Of a stretch of 64,000 nucleotides of DNA, positions 22,093-33,612 are shown in pieces. Position 1 is the stretch's first letter; the number at the start of each line of letters is the position of its first letter. The translations under genes and the position numbers were made by a program. Below the pieces are notes generated by a model. That model searched no databases. It was given only the letters and a program-made list of their open reading frames with translations, and was not told the DNA's origin. This stretch comes from Cordilura impudica (Eukaryota > Arthropoda > Insecta > Diptera > Scathophagidae). Location: NCBI GenBank assembly GCA_963682025.1, contig OY821518.1, positions 126,957,582-127,021,581 of the forward strand. Direction: 5' to 3'.

Positions 22093-22644
22093 TTCATTTT
22101 CCATTTTCCATTTTCCACTTTCCATTTTTTATTTTTATTAATTTTTAATTTTTAATATTTAATTTCAATGATAAAAAAATATGTGGTAAAACTTGCCTAG
22201 GCCAATGTGACACGTGCAGTATTAATATACACACAACTGTAATGACTTCAACAATACGAAGAATTGGAACATATACAACATATCTTAAGAAAAACAACAA
22301 ACACACTGAAAAATTTTATTTTTTCAAGAGTTTTTTCAAAGTTTCATTCATAGCTCGTGAACCCTTTGACCGATTTTGACGATTTTAAATAGCAACTCCT
22401 CTGGGATGTTAATAAACGATTTTATACAAAAAAGAACGGTCTAGCTAAGATATTGACGGCGTGATCGTGATTTCCACAGACAGACGGACAGACGGACAGA
22501 CGGACATCGGTAAATCAACTTCCCTTGTTATAAGGATTAAGAAAATATATTTTTTTGGGGACTCAGGAATTTATTTCGATGCGTTACAAACGGAATGACA
22601 AACCTATATATACCCTCTGCCACTTAGGTGTGGAGGGTATAAAA
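20661..22644 (+). repeat. Dispersed repeat family C, longest copy
   Basis: It starts ACAAGTAAGAGTGTTTAATT, has the palindrome ATTCGGCTGGGCCGAAT, then 'gataccctccacc'. A 1.45-kb C/T-rich array follows. Its far part holds 'tgaccgattttgacgatttt', the microsatellite of alternating GACA and GACG words (22478-22508) and 'gatgcgttacaaacggaatgac', and it closes with a palindromic 'ccctctgccac...gtggagggtata'. The end architecture parallels family B. It is inserted in family D sequence. Confidence 0.7.
20703..22160 (+). repeat. Degenerate TTTTC-rich minisatellite, about 1.45 kb
   Basis: Words of 6-8 nt (TTTTCATT, TTTTCCATT, TTTTTAATT) are repeated throughout with constant reshuffling, on the strand shown. 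Long open frames here (both strands) are products of the repeat and are not genes. It lies inside the family C copy; shorter versions occur at 29043-29175 and a pure 7-mer form at 61322-62245. Confidence 0.9.
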
Positions 22645-22699
22645 ATCTTTAATTACTAGATGTTTACACATCTTCCCTGTGATCGGACTCACATGATTT

Positions 22700-23130
22700 T
22701 TTTTACACTTTTTGCAAAATTTTAGATTTATTTCGAGTAGTTGTTCCAAACGCCAACATTTTTGTCGAAATGCTTCGATATTTTGAAAACGTATTCAGAT
22801 TAAAATACTAACAGCTCTTTCCAAGTATTCTTGAAAAATTTTTTTGTAAACAGGCATCAAACATATACGAAGATCATATTTTCATACAATTGATTGGAAA
22901 AAATGATCTTTTTCGAGTGTAATTAGCCCACTCCATAGTTTTTATCAGAATGTTTCACTATTTTAGGAGAGTAATCTATCAACATAACTTACTTCAAAAT
23001 ATATAAAATCATACCATGCATATGTATGGAAAGTCGTCGAGCTTTTTCAAGTAGTAGTTAGCCCACGTCAGTAAGACAGTAAGGTTAAAGAGAAATTTGA
23101 AGAAGATATTTTTGGCACTTATACGATTCC
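22700..23130. repeat. Decayed satellite array, right part
   Basis: Continues the array of 17790-19450, with the same words: 'tttcgagtagttgttcc' near 22730, 'tttttcgagtgtaattagccc' near 22915 and 'ctttttcaagtagtagttagccc' near 23040. The split shows that the family D insertion came after the array. Confidence 0.72.
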
Positions 23131-24350
23131 AAAAAGTATACATTTGTTATACTAAATACTTAAAGTTATCTCTTTACATGCTTTCAAACATGAAAAATGT
23201 TAGTTTTTACTACTCGAGCTATTCGTTGAGCTCAAGTAGCTCACTTACTACGCGAGTAGCTCGGGCGTAGGCTGTGGTATAGGGTGTAATGAACCTAATA
23301 CTTAAAAAAATATTAAATGGCCGTTACTCCAAAACGGCTCTTCATTTGGGTTTATTTCAAGCCCAACTTTTTTTGTTAAAAAAAAAAAAAAAATGTTAAG
23401 TCTTCGCAGAAAATCACTCAAATCGCATTATCTCGAAAATTCCCTGAGCGATTTGTTTTTTGAAAACGGTGCTATCAAACCCTGTACTTTTTGTGGCGTA
23501 TTTTTTCAGCAGTTCGTCAATTCCGCCCATATGTCTAATGTCTTCCAGCAGTAACTGCGTATGGACATACATTTTTGTGTTTAGTTCTAAAAACTGAATT
23601 TTTTTTATGTATAAAATATTCGTTTTAATCAATAATTCTCAAAAATATATACATATGTTACATCTATTGAAATTTTGTTTACTGTAGAAGGTTGCATTTT
23701 TATTTTTAGTCCTTCTGAAATTCTTAGAAACTACGCAATATCGAATGAATTATGTATAAGAATAACAGGATGTTTATTTGGAATTTAAACATTTATACAT
23801 TTATTCTTTTATGTGTGTGATTGTGTGTGTATATGTGTGTGTGTGAAATTAGATACATCGAAATTCAAAAATTCATACCTAACTTTTACCCTCTTCTACC
23901 GTATTCTCGTTTAGCATTTCAAATTCTATGTTGTATATAAATGTTTGCATAAAATGTGGTTTTCGTATTTGGTTTACCTTACCTGTTGAAACAATGATTA
24001 CCATTTAGATGAATTCTAGAAGAGGGTTTCCATTGAATTCTACTCGTATATGCTATGTAATTCTTCTATAGCTTATGTATGAGTATTATTGTATAAGAGT
24101 AGCTTGGGTAATTTATTTTTTCTTCTTATTATCCCATAGATGTTCATTACAATGAAATGTCATTGAAATAAGTTTACAAACAAAGGATAAACTTTTTTGT
24201 TATGTTCATTTATTTATTTATATATGTATACTACGAGTATGTACATACATACATATGTATATTTTCATAAGCATGTATTATTATGTATATTTTTCTGTTC
24301 TATACAAAGCCATGCTATTCTCATTTTGAATTTTGCGTTAATATTACTTT
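23131..24350. other. AT-rich stretch with microsatellites and an unrecognised short ORF
   Basis: Near 23215-23270 the word 'gagtagctc' and its inverses make a small self-complementary patch. A 72-codon minus-strand frame (23632-23414) reads ...LLEDIRHMGGIDELLKKY. Its composition is more protein-like than its surroundings, but I recognise no family. A TG-rich microsatellite lies at 23812-23850 and a TACATA-type tract at 24225-24262. Confidence 0.35.
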
Positions 24351-25090
24351 GATACCCTATATCACTATGTGGTCATGGTAGAATGAGTTTGTGCTGATGT
24401 TTTTAACTACCAAAAATATTTGACCTAGACATATCTTTTATTATAATGATCAGATCGACTCAGAAAGTGATTCTGAGTCGATGTCCGTCTGATCGTCTGC
24501 GTGTCCATGTAAACCTTGTAGTCAAACTACAGGTCGCAAAATAAGAATATATTTTGATGAAATTTGTTTCATTAGCTTTTATCGGCCATCGGACAACGCT
24601 ATTTAAATTGGTGGAAATCGGTGCATTTTCAGAGCTAGTCCTCGTCTTACATTGCCTAAATATCAATATTATCATATAGATCTCGACCAAATTTGGCATG
24701 TGTGTATTAATGCACGCAATAATCAGTTGTCCTGTAGGACATTTCTTAGTTACAGCACAGCCCATTCATAAACCTGATTCCCGATCTTCACCTAAATCTA
24801 TCAAAAAAAAAAAAAAAAAAAACAGATTTTTCTCAAATTTCTTTTGTATATGTTTTTGCAAAAAAAAAGTTACTTTACCAAATATGGTCACGATTGGTCC
24901 ATTTTTGGACCTAGTCCCCATATAAATATAGCATCCGATATGAACTTTTTCATATCTGCAGGCAAAAAAATTAATTATGCTTATTTTCTATAACCAATTA
25001 CTTGGACCTAAGACCATTTCTCTAAGCGCATAGCGCTTAGTATAGTATAGTATAGTTGGTCTAGACCGACTATAATTTTCTTACTTGTTT
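24351..25090 (+). repeat. Dispersed repeat family B, copy 5
   Basis: All blocks are recognisable, from GATACCCTATATCAC to the palindrome with GGTCTAGACC and TTCTTACTTG. Several small deletions: the GTCC tract is nearly gone and an A tract has expanded at 24806-24822. Confidence 0.78.
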
Positions 25091-25643
25091 TTTTTTTTTT
25101 TTTATTATTATGGTTTAAAGTCGTTAAATTTTATGTTATAGTTTTTGTGAAACTGTAAAAATTGTTTATTTGCAAATATATATTTTGTTTGTTGTTAAAT
25201 TTAATGTTGCATAAAGATAAAATAATTGTGATAATACTTCGAAATAAAGGGTAGCATTGTTCCGTGTCTTTTTTTTCTTCCTATATTTTGAAAACTTTTT
25301 AAAACGGGGGAACGATAACAATTGGATGTAGCATTGACTGGAGTATAGTTTAGAATTAAATTTGTAATATACAATTTTTATTTGTACAAATACATTTTAA
25401 TCTAGACAGCAACAACAAACTGATTTAACGGAATTTTTTAAAATTATCTTAAAAAAAAAAAAAAATAAATTAGAAATTAGTGAAAATTAAGCATAATTTC
25501 TCTGGTTTTTATTATTTTAGAAAAAATATCTATTGATTTTCCGAATAAAATATTTACACATATAAAAATTTTTGTTTATTGAATTTCATGTCTTGAAGTA
25601 GTATCATACAGTTATCGTTATATTTTCAATTTTAATACATTAA
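25091..25643. other. AT-rich stretch, nothing recognised
   Basis: Contains T and A tracts only. It ends at the TAA target site of the Harbinger-like MITE. Confidence 0.4.
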
Positions 25644-26177
25644 GGGCCATTATTACAACTTACCTTTAAAGTAAATGTTAGTTAAAGGTAACTTTAGCTA
25701 AAGTGAGCAATAAAGTTACCTTTAATTTCTTTTCGTTATTACAACTTTCCAGTAAAATAAAATTAATATTTTTGATATTGTGGCAACACCAAATGAATTG
25801 CTTTATAAAATACGTAGTGGCAACGTTCCTTTATTTGTTCGCAAGCAAGCAATAGAATAAAAACTAAAAACCTTTATTATAAGTTCCATAATTGTTGTAA
25901 ATGTGTAATAAAACTTTTTAAAAAATACAAAAATATATTTAAGTATATGCAAATAAATTTATTTCCAAAACTATATTGTTGTGAATTTCTTCTTCATAGA
26001 TCAGAAAATGTGGCAGCATTAAATACGCAAACCTCACGTTAAAAGTTAAAGGCAACAATATCTTCCCTTTAGCTCATCGGTCACTTTTAGCTTAAAGTAC
26101 AGTTGTAATAACGAGAAACTAATAATATGCCCGATAACATCCTAACTTTAGCTATTGGCAAGTTGTAATAATGGCCC
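25644..26177. mobile_element. PIF/Harbinger-like MITE, 534 bp
   Basis: Inverted ends GGGCCATTATTACAACTTAC and GGGCCATTATTACAACTTGC (minus strand) are flanked by a perfect TAA duplication (25641-25643, 26178-26180). A three-base TWA target and GG-starting ends are the PIF/Harbinger pattern. Subterminal 'gttattacaactt' (about 25735) and 'agttgtaataacg' (about 26101) repeat the end word in the same orientation as the nearer end. No ORF, so it depends on a transposase elsewhere. Confidence 0.8.
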
Positions 26178-26561
26178 TAAAAGTTACAGTTCTTTATTTT
26201 AGATTTTTAAAACATTGGTTACCCAAGCAACGGAGATCAATTCCAGTTGAGTAAGCGATTAGTAAAACATTTTTTTTAAAGCGTTTTGTAGAAAATTTAA
26301 AGGTGTTTTTTTTTTAAATAATTTTAATTAATCGATTGATCAATCTTATAATAAACGAATAATATGTTTATAAAATTGTTCACTAAATTATATAAATAAA
26401 TTGTAACCTTTAAAATGATTTTTAAAATTAGTTGTAATGTTTTTTTTTTCTTTTTTTTGAAGGAACAGTTTCGAAAATGAGTAATCGAGTAATCGATTTG
26501 AATTTGCTTGAGTAATCGGTTGGTACTTTTTCAACGGTTCAAACTAATTTAATGTTGTTAT

Positions 26562-26597
<36 letters not shown>

Positions 26598-27060
26598 GAT
26601 AGACTATATGTTCCCATTTTTTGGAGAAAATTTTTTCTAACAATTCTATAGTGTCCACCAGTAACCCAGTATGTACGCTTTTCTCGATTTTGAGTTATTA
26701 AATATAAGCTTTTTGAAAAATATGAACCAATTTAGTTTTTTTGAAATAAAAAACAACTAACTTTAGTATTTCTTTTCAAATTTCTTAGCAAGCCCGCAAT
26801 TAAAATTAAAAACGATTTTTGACTCTCTTGTAAATTTTGAATTTATGCCAGAAAACCACAGATTTTTCCTTTCTTATATAAAATGAATTCCATCACCTTT
26901 AGAAGTTCTTAAGCAACTTGATTTTCCAATTTATAATGGAAAATCAATCCCAAATTTCGGGCAAAAAAAAAAAAAAAAAAATGTAGTGTGACAACTTTAA
27001 GTGCCACAAAAAATATTCGTACATTTACCGTTACATTTACCATTACCGTTACATCGTTTT
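26178..27060. other. AT-rich stretch with fragments of a 'gagtaatcg' repeat
   Basis: At 26230-26600 words such as 'gagtaatcgagtaatcgatt' resemble the 'ccgagtaaccg' repeat of 41398-42200 and 47540-47760. At 26849 CCAGAAAACCACAGAT matches the end of the 611-3910 element. A run of about 32 A lies near 26563-26592. Confidence 0.4.
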
Positions 27061-27061
27061 T

Positions 27062-27835
27062 TTATACCCTATACCACTGTGTGGTCAGGGTAGAATGATC
27101 TTGTGCTGATGTTTGTAACTATCAAGATCCATCTTTTATTATACCGATTGACTCAGAATCACTTTCGAGTCGATTTGGTGATGTCCGTCTGTCCATCCGT
27201 CCGTCTGTCTGTCCGTCCGTCCCTCCATCTGTGTGTCCATGTAAACCTTGTAATCAAACTACAGGTCGTAAATGTGAACATATTTTAATGAAATTTGGGA
27301 TGTAAGCTGCCATCGGCCATAGCTGTTGAAATCGGTGGGAATCGGTTCATGTTCAGACCTAGTCCCCGTACAAAAAACCCCTATGAGATCGACTTAAATT
27401 GCCATAATATCAAAATTGTCACATAGATCTCGGTCGAATTGAGTTTGTGTATGTTTATTACATCCATTTATCAGTAGTCCAAACCCTATAGGACAATTCT
27501 TAGTCATATCCCCCATATGAAGATAATTCCCGATCTTCACTTAATTCTATCAAAAAACAAAATATGGCAGAGATTTTTTTCAAATTTGGTTTGTTTATGT
27601 TTATGCAAAAAATAAGTGACCTTACCAAATATGGTCAGGATCAGTCCATTTTTTGACCTAGGCCCCATATAAATATAGCATCCGATATGAACTTTTTCAT
27701 ATCCGAAGGCATTTAAAACTTGCCACTCAAACTTGGTTTATGTTTGTTTTCTATATCTTAACAGTTGGACCAAAGAGATAGGGTCTTTAAAAGCATGTCA
27801 TAGGGTATCGTATAGTCGGTTTAGAGCGACCGACC
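27062..27835 (+). repeat. Dispersed repeat family B, copy 6
   Basis: Starts TATACCCTATACCACTGTG, with a long GTCC/GTCT microsatellite (27187-27240). It ends near 'tagtcggtttagagcgacc', so the terminal palindrome is mutated. Non-coding. Confidence 0.8.
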
Positions 27836-27899
27836 GAGAGAAAAATGATCTTAATGCTTAGAAATTAAGGTAAACCTTTTCATGCAATAGCTGCGATTA

Positions 27900-28690
27900 T
27901 ACTCAAAAGCCACTCCTCAGTGCAGTACGTCGTTCAAAACTACAAATCCACCCCTCAAAACTAACTGAGCACGAAAAGCGAACTACTTTGGTGTCAGTAA
28001 AATAAAATCCCAGAATTACTGCTTCTCAAATTAATTCTGAAATATTAAAATATCTGAATAGCATGGTTCTGTAGCACATAGAAAGCCGCTCATTTCCAAT
28101 GTCGATAGAAAAAAAAAACTTATGGACTTTGCAAATGAGTATGCAGAATTTAGGGAACTTGTTTTATATTCAGTTGACAGCAAGTTTTGCATTTTTGGCA
28201 TTAAAGAAAAAAAAGTTAGTTTGCATTCAATAACGAAAATCTTTTGCCAACTGTTAAACACCGTGGAGCTGGCGTTACGGTTTGAAGTTGTATGGCAGGC
28301 AACGGTTTGGTAAACTCGTTTATTATTGAGTCCATAATGGATCGAATAGGATACATTTTACAAAAAAAAATGTAAAACAAAGCGCACAACAACTGGCTCT
28401 TGGAGAAGATTTTTGGTGCCAATTTACGGAGCACAATGTCAAGCTGTAGTTGCTCTGTAATACTAAAAATTAATATGAATCACCACCCCAATCATCCGAT
28501 CTTAATTCTATATAGAATATACTGGAGCGCAGAATCCATCAGCATAAAATAACCTCAAAGGAAATGTTGAAAGGCGTCACTAAAGGGCATATTTTAAATT
28601 TTAAGTTTAAGTTGATGCCAAATCTGCTCACCAGAGGTCGTAAAGTGCAAAAGATATCCCGAAAATTATTAACTTAAGCAATATTTAATG
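27900..28690 (+). pseudogene. Tc1-like (DD34E type) transposase remnant
   Basis: Read in three frames, the plus strand follows a Tc1-like transposase. Near 27930 a DNA-binding piece has VQNYKST. Near 28120-28250 is FANEYAEF...SKFCIFG, the region of the first aspartate (written DESKF in intact proteins). Then come words like VNSFIIESIMDRIGYI, and near 28480-28570 degraded NPIENLW and KEML words. Many stops and shifts; no ends found. It is much older than the mariner copies. Confidence 0.65.
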
Positions 28691-28816
28691 TTAATTTATT
28701 TTTTTTTTTTCAATTAATATTTCAATATTTCAAATGTACGAATACTTTTTCGTACTTTTTTTACGTTTTTTACCTGCATGAAATTTGTTAAAAGCAGTAA
28801 ACCTTAAATTTTATTG

Positions 28817-28847
<31 letters not shown>

Positions 28848-28889
28848 AATAAATAGCTCAATAAATAGCTCAAGAAGTTATGTAAAAAA

Positions 28890-29350
28890 ATCATATGAGT
28901 CCGATCACAGGAGAGATGTGTAAACACTTAGTAAGATTTTTTATGGCACTTTTTTAAAATCAAACAGAAAGCGTCATCTATGTATCACTTATAACAACTG
29001 AAGGGGCTCTGCTAATATAAAAATATTATTATTTATTATTTCAACTGGTTAATTTTTAATTTTTTATTTTTAATTTTTAATTTTTTATTTTTCATTTTTC
29101 ATTTTTAATTTTTCATTTTTTATTTTTAATTTTTTATTTTTAATTTTTTTTATTTTTTTTTTCATTTTTCATTGTTCATTCTCAAACAAACACTTCCTAA
29201 TGAAATCATGTCTTCATTTTATCTCCAAACACTTCCTAATCTTTTCATCAATACAATCATGCCTCACATCGTTTTTGTCTATGTTTTTGTGATTGTATTG
29301 TGAAATAGATTTTTACCCCCTAAGCGTATAGATGTTTACACATCAAAAAT
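28890..29350. mobile_element. Family D element, short copy
   Basis: Ends GATGTGTAAACAC (28915) and TAGATGTTTACACATC (to 29344). Inside are 'agcgtcatctatgtatcact', a T-rich array of TTTTTAATT/TTTTTCATT words (29043-29175), and 'gtgattgtattgtgaaatag'. Inverted relative to the composite at 19510-22700, whose inserted elements it lacks. Confidence 0.62.
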
Positions 29351-29482
29351 CAGCTTAGTTAATTTTTTTATATTACCCCCCTAAATTTTAGGTGTATGGA
29401 TACTTTTTTTTTAGCAAGTCTATATTATTGTAAATTGACATCTAAGCTATAACCCTATAAAAAAAAACCTACTGTTTTGAGC

Positions 29483-29821
29483 ATGTCGCTTATACCGTTG
29501 AACTCCTATTTATGTGATATCAAATTCGGTGATTTTGTACCTCCTTCTTTGCGTCTAAATATGAGATTAGGCCGATATGAAAAACATATGTACTTCAAAA
29601 TTGTCTCTTTTACAACAAGATGTAATCTTATATTTGAAGTACAAGAATACAATATCCAAAAATTACTGCAAGGCCAATATATAGTAGAACAATTATGCAC
29701 GGATTTGGCAGCAATGTCATTTTTTTCCAAGAAAAAAACTGAAAACAGTACCGCAAAAAACGCTAAAGATGCTAAAAAGCGCCAGTTATATGTTGGTAAA
29801 AAATATTTGAATAAATTTTGA
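29483..29821 (+). CDS. Unidentified open frame, 112 codons
   Basis: ATG at 29483 (MSLIPLNSYL), stop at 29819-29821. The reading frame stays open through a stretch less AT-rich than its surroundings. The protein has a C-terminal lysine-rich tail (SKKKTENSTAKNAKDAKKRQ) and no signal peptide or membrane segment that I can see. I recognise no family. It could be an exon of a host gene, a captured piece in a transposon, or chance. A matching open frame on the other strand weakens the case. Confidence 0.25.
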   Translation: MSLIPLNSYLCDIKFGDFVPPSLRLNMRLGRYEKHMYFKIVSFTTRCNLIFEVQEYNIQKLLQGQYIVEQLCTDLAAMSFFSKKKTENSTAKNAKDAKKRQLYVGKKYLNKF

Positions 29822-29900
29822 AAAAACTTATTTATTTTTTTGTTCATTTGAGATCATTTAGTATGTAATGAAACGTTTTAAAGTGCATATCAATAATTAA

Positions 29901-31418
29901 CAAGTAAGAAAATTATAGTTGGTCAAAACCGAGACTTAGAATTAGAGAATTGGTGTTACATTCAACTAATTGGGTATAGAAAATAAGCTTAACCAAATCT
30001 GAGTAGAATTTTTATTAATTTTTTGCCTGCATATCTGAAAAAGTTCATATCGGATGTTAAATTTATATGGGGACTAGGTCGAAAAATGGACAGATCTCGA
30101 CCATATTGATATATTCACTTATATTTTGCAAAAACATATACAAACCAAATTTAAGAAAAATCTGTGCAGTATTTTTGCTTATTATCAGCCCTGTTCTTGA
30201 AACGTTGTTATTTGAATAAGAGTGAATTTAAAATCACATGAAATTGAAATTTTGGGTTTCTTGAAACCACTTTTTTTTTATTTATTTAATGGAAACATAT
30301 GTTTGAGTTAAGAACATATGTTATCTAGAAACCGAGGTGCCATTTGGTTCTTTATTCAGTCTCACAAAAAACTTTTAAGTATTTTGTGCATGTTTTTTCT
30401 TAAGTTTATAGAAAAAGTATAAAGAAAAATATTTTCTTTTAAAATAACAACTTATTTGTTCATTTAATTGTTTTTGTTCCTCAATTTCATTCAATTAAAA
30501 ATGACTTTTATATTTTTAAAAAGTAAGGCATCACCAAAAAAAATTTCGATATTCAAATAAATTGGATTTGACTGGCATCACTACTGTTTCGAACATATGC
30601 AAAAAAATAAAAAATATGTGATTTGATGAAAAATTTTTTTTATTCCTTTATTTGCAATAACTAGTGCATAAAGAATCTATGTTATAATTGAAAAAAATTA
30701 TAATGGAAAATAGATTGTATAAATAAAAAGTTTTTATTATAGTTATAGAACAGGATCATCGCAAAAAGTGTGTTTTATTAACATCGACCACTTATTACGA
30801 GTTTTTTTTTTTAAATCAGCGCAAAATGTAGACGTTTTTTAAAATAGTTTTTTTTTTCATAAAATTAATGTCTAATTTTTTAAAATAATGACAAGGTTCA
30901 ATAAAAAACATTTGAGAGTTTAAATATCAATTGGTTTTTTTATCTCTTAAAACCTTAGTAGAAAAAAGGGCATTTGTTTTGATTTCACAAAGCCTTTTCT
31001 ATGTGAATTAAAACGAGAAAAAATATTCTTATTGAAATTAGAGAACAGCAAAAAACTCGTAGATTTAAGTATTTTTTCATTTACAAGTTTTTTTTTTGTG
31101 ATAGTGGTTTCAAGAACAGGGGTGTATATGATAATATTGATCTTATGGCAATTTAAATCGATCTCATAGGGTTCATTTGTATGGGTACTAGGTCTGAACA
31201 CGCACCTATATTCACCAATTTCAATAGCATTCATCCTATGGCCGATAGAAGCTTATATACCAAATTCCGTCCAAATATATTCATATCTACGACCTGTAGT
31301 TTGATTACAAAGTTTAGATGGAAACACAGCCGGACTGACAGACGGTCGGACGGTATAGTAAAGTATAAGTGTAGGTCAAATATTTTTGTTATCACAAATG
31401 GTATAGGTTATAAAAAAT
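29901..31418 (-). repeat. Dispersed repeat family B, copy 7, split by an insertion
   Basis: The minus-strand copy starts CAAGTAAGAAAATTATAGTTGG and runs to 30185, then resumes at 31125 and ends near 'atggtataggttat'. About 150 bp of the expected middle is missing at the break. The terminal palindrome is degraded. Confidence 0.7.
30186..31124. mobile_element. Unclassified DNA element with CAC/CAG ends inside family B
   Basis: Ends CAGCCCTGTTCTTGAAAC and, inverted, CACCCCTGTTCTTGAAAC match over 18 bp with one difference. Both flanks show TAT, a possible 3-bp target duplication. The 939-bp interior is AT-rich. The word 'gtttcttgaaacc' occurs again near 30263. No transposase motif. CACTA elements use 3-bp duplications and CAC ends, but the match is too thin to classify it. 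Confidence 0.62.
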
Positions 31419-31724
31419 AAAATACGTTAAAAACTGTTCTTATACCTGCTCATTTTCAAAGAAAAACATGTAATTTTCTTTCTCATCTTCAGGCCATACT
31501 ATTGTTTTAATATAGAATTTTGTTTTTAATATGTTTGGAGAGAATTAATTTTAATAGAAATATTTTATGGAATTGTATAAATAATACAGCTGGCATTTTT
31601 AACCTTTAGTCCGTATTTAATATGTATTAAAGAATTTGCAATATTTAAACACATTATATTTTAATTTTTTTAAATCGATTGAAAACTCTTCCGACTTCAG
31701 CGCTTGTGAACGGAAAAGTCAATA

Positions 31725-32228
31725 CACCTAATTCTGTTTTTACAAGGTAGATACATTCGAGACAAAACCGTGTAAAATTAAGTACATAGAAAAAAAGGTG
31801 ATTAGTTCCACATCCTTCAACCCTGTAAAAAATAGTTCAAATAAAATAATTCATACAAAAAGAAAACTTTTATGAGAGTCTTTATAAAAGCCAAATTAAA
31901 TTTTTATGTGCATTAATGAAGTTTATTTCTTAAAAACAAAGGCTTATCCGTATTCTTATCGATTTAAACTTATTTTATGTTACTTATTCAATTTTATTAA
32001 AACTAAACAAAAGACTAAAATATATACATATGTACATACTTAAGCTGCTAAGAAAATAAATTAGGAAGGGGAATTCCCTCAATATTTTATAAATAACAGA
32101 TAACAATTTTTTTTTTTAAAGATTTTGATCAATAAAAATATTTATTTTTTTAAATTTCAATCACACTTAACGTGCTAAATCGAATGAAATCGTGTTAAAA
32201 CAGAACCGTGTAAAAACAGAATTGGGTG
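31725..32228. mobile_element. TA-flanked MITE, 504 bp (Tc1/mariner type likely)
   Basis: Ends CACCTAATTCTGTTTTTACA and CACCCAATTCTGTTTTTACA (minus strand) are inverted over about 23 bp, with TA on both sides (31723-31724, 32229-32230). Subterminal words 'accgtgtaaaa' recur near both ends. No ORF. Confidence 0.75.
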
Positions 32229-32230
32229 TA

Positions 32231-32990
32231 TTTCTACAATGAAACTTGACAATTTAAAAAATGGCAACTCATTGTGAGCTTTTGAAGTTTGTACTTCAAT
32301 CCAAAATAAATCAGTTCCGTTTCAATTTTTCAATTTACTTACTTTTAAATTGTATATAATAATGATCGTGCTTTTTGATTTATTTTTTTATATATTAAAA
32401 TTTATTTTATAAAACTTATAACATCTTCAGAGTTACAAAAAAAAAAAAAAAAATTTTCACAATGGTGCGTGGTAGAAAGCATATATTTCAGAAATTCATA
32501 ACTACACTGTATTCTTAGTCGGACTGGTTTCTGGCATTTCATTCTTCATCAGCGATTTATTGAACATTGTGATAATTATTTTATAATTGAATAGAATGTT
32601 TCTATATGAAATTTTTCTACTTAGGGCGACCGTGAGGTTTGACTGAGCACTGAAATTTTCTTGAGTGCTTTAAAAATAGATGATAATTCAGGTTTTACCT
32701 CATATATAAAAGTGTTTTGTAAACTCAATAAAATTTTGTTTGATTTGTTTGTCCGATTCTTCAAAATTATTGTCAAAACATGTCTTTCGATGTCGTCTTT
32801 CAAATAATCAAATTTATGAGTAGGTGCAATTATCATATTTGCTAAAATTTTATTAAGCAATATAGGTCATCAACAAGTTTTGTGTGGTTCGCATATTGAG
32901 TTTTTGGAATCATGGCTCATATTTTTTTTTAAAAAGCTTCGTCTCAAACGATTTTTCATTAACAACATTAAAATTTGTTTTAAACTCAAG
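32231..32990. other. AT-rich stretch with a possible Tc1 N-terminus
   Basis: At 32462 ATGGTGCGTGGTAGAAAGC could begin a Tc1-like transposase (MVRGRK...), and the decayed catalytic part follows at 32995. A 79-codon minus-strand frame at 32860-32621 is not recognised. Otherwise featureless. Confidence 0.35.
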
Positions 32991-32994
32991 CCAC

Positions 32995-33295
32995 ATGTAC
33001 AAAATTGCTCAGGTCCATTAGGTCCTTTGGTCCTACGAATCGAAGTTTGAAGTGCTCGGCTCGAAGTGGCGAGATTTTAAGAGACGCTCAGCTGGAGAGC
33101 GTCCGTCGGCTGCATGCCTAGTATAAACAGTGAAACACAGGTGAGGTTCCGTAATGGTTTGGTGTTGTTTTGCTGGCAAAAATTTTGACAAGTTATGCAG
33201 AATCGAAGAAATACTCGATAAAACCCAGTACAAAACTATTTTCGAAGATTGTGCCATGGTCACTGGAGTAAGAATTATGGGTAAGCAACTGGTGG
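32995..33295 (+). pseudogene. Tc1-like transposase fragment, catalytic region
   Basis: The plus strand reads SKFEVLGSKW, then a stop, VKHR*GSVMVWCCFAG, and IEEILDKTQYKTIFEDCAM. These follow the first-aspartate to second-aspartate stretch of Tc1 transposases. The frame ends where a LINE 3' tail begins at 33296. Differs from the remnant at 27900-28690, so it is a separate lineage. Confidence 0.7.
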
Positions 33296-33612
33296 GATTA
33301 GATTAGATTAAGACGGCTCTATGCACTGCGACCAATTTGATCTTTTGTGCAACCCTTGGTTGTCCTAAAGATTAAGGCTTCTTATAAAGCCAATTACCTC
33401 TTTGGCATTAGATCCCATATGTCCCGGAGGGATACAGTGTATCCTCAAAGTGCCAGGGATCCACTTAGTCTCCACTTAGTCTTGGACATTCACAGAGAAT
33501 GTGTTCTGCTGTTCACAGAACCTACATGTGTATGTAGCAGACTGACCTTTTTTTCCTAGATGATATCTAAGATTACAGTGTCCAGTAAAGATTCCCGTCA
33601 AGGTCCTTAAGT
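33296..33612 (-). mobile_element. LINE 3' end (I/R1-type C-terminal coding region)
   Basis: Minus strand: TGIFTGHCNLRYHLGKKGQ, then a Cys-rich piece with AEHILCECPRLSG, and downstream WSQCIEPS before a TAATC-type tandem tail (33296-33312 on the plus strand). A 'TGHC...YHL' block followed by a Cys/His piece is the typical C-terminus of I/R1/Jockey-type LINE ORF2. It has several stops and is 5'-truncated. Inserted into the Tc1 remnant to its left. Confidence 0.68.

Larger units (their letters stand above)
19510..22700. mobile_element. Composite insertion (family D) splitting the satellite
   Basis: Ends carry GATGTGTAAACATCTA at 19522 and its inverse TAGATGTTTACACATC near 22657-22672. The same ends delimit a short relative at 28890-29350, in the opposite orientation. 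Homology to that copy extends to 'gtgattgtattg' inside one end and to 'ccgatcac' outside the other, so the true termini may lie a little further out. Within it sit a foldback-like element (19663-20482), a palindrome (20514-20631) and a family C copy (20661-22644). No transposase was seen. Confidence 0.6.
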
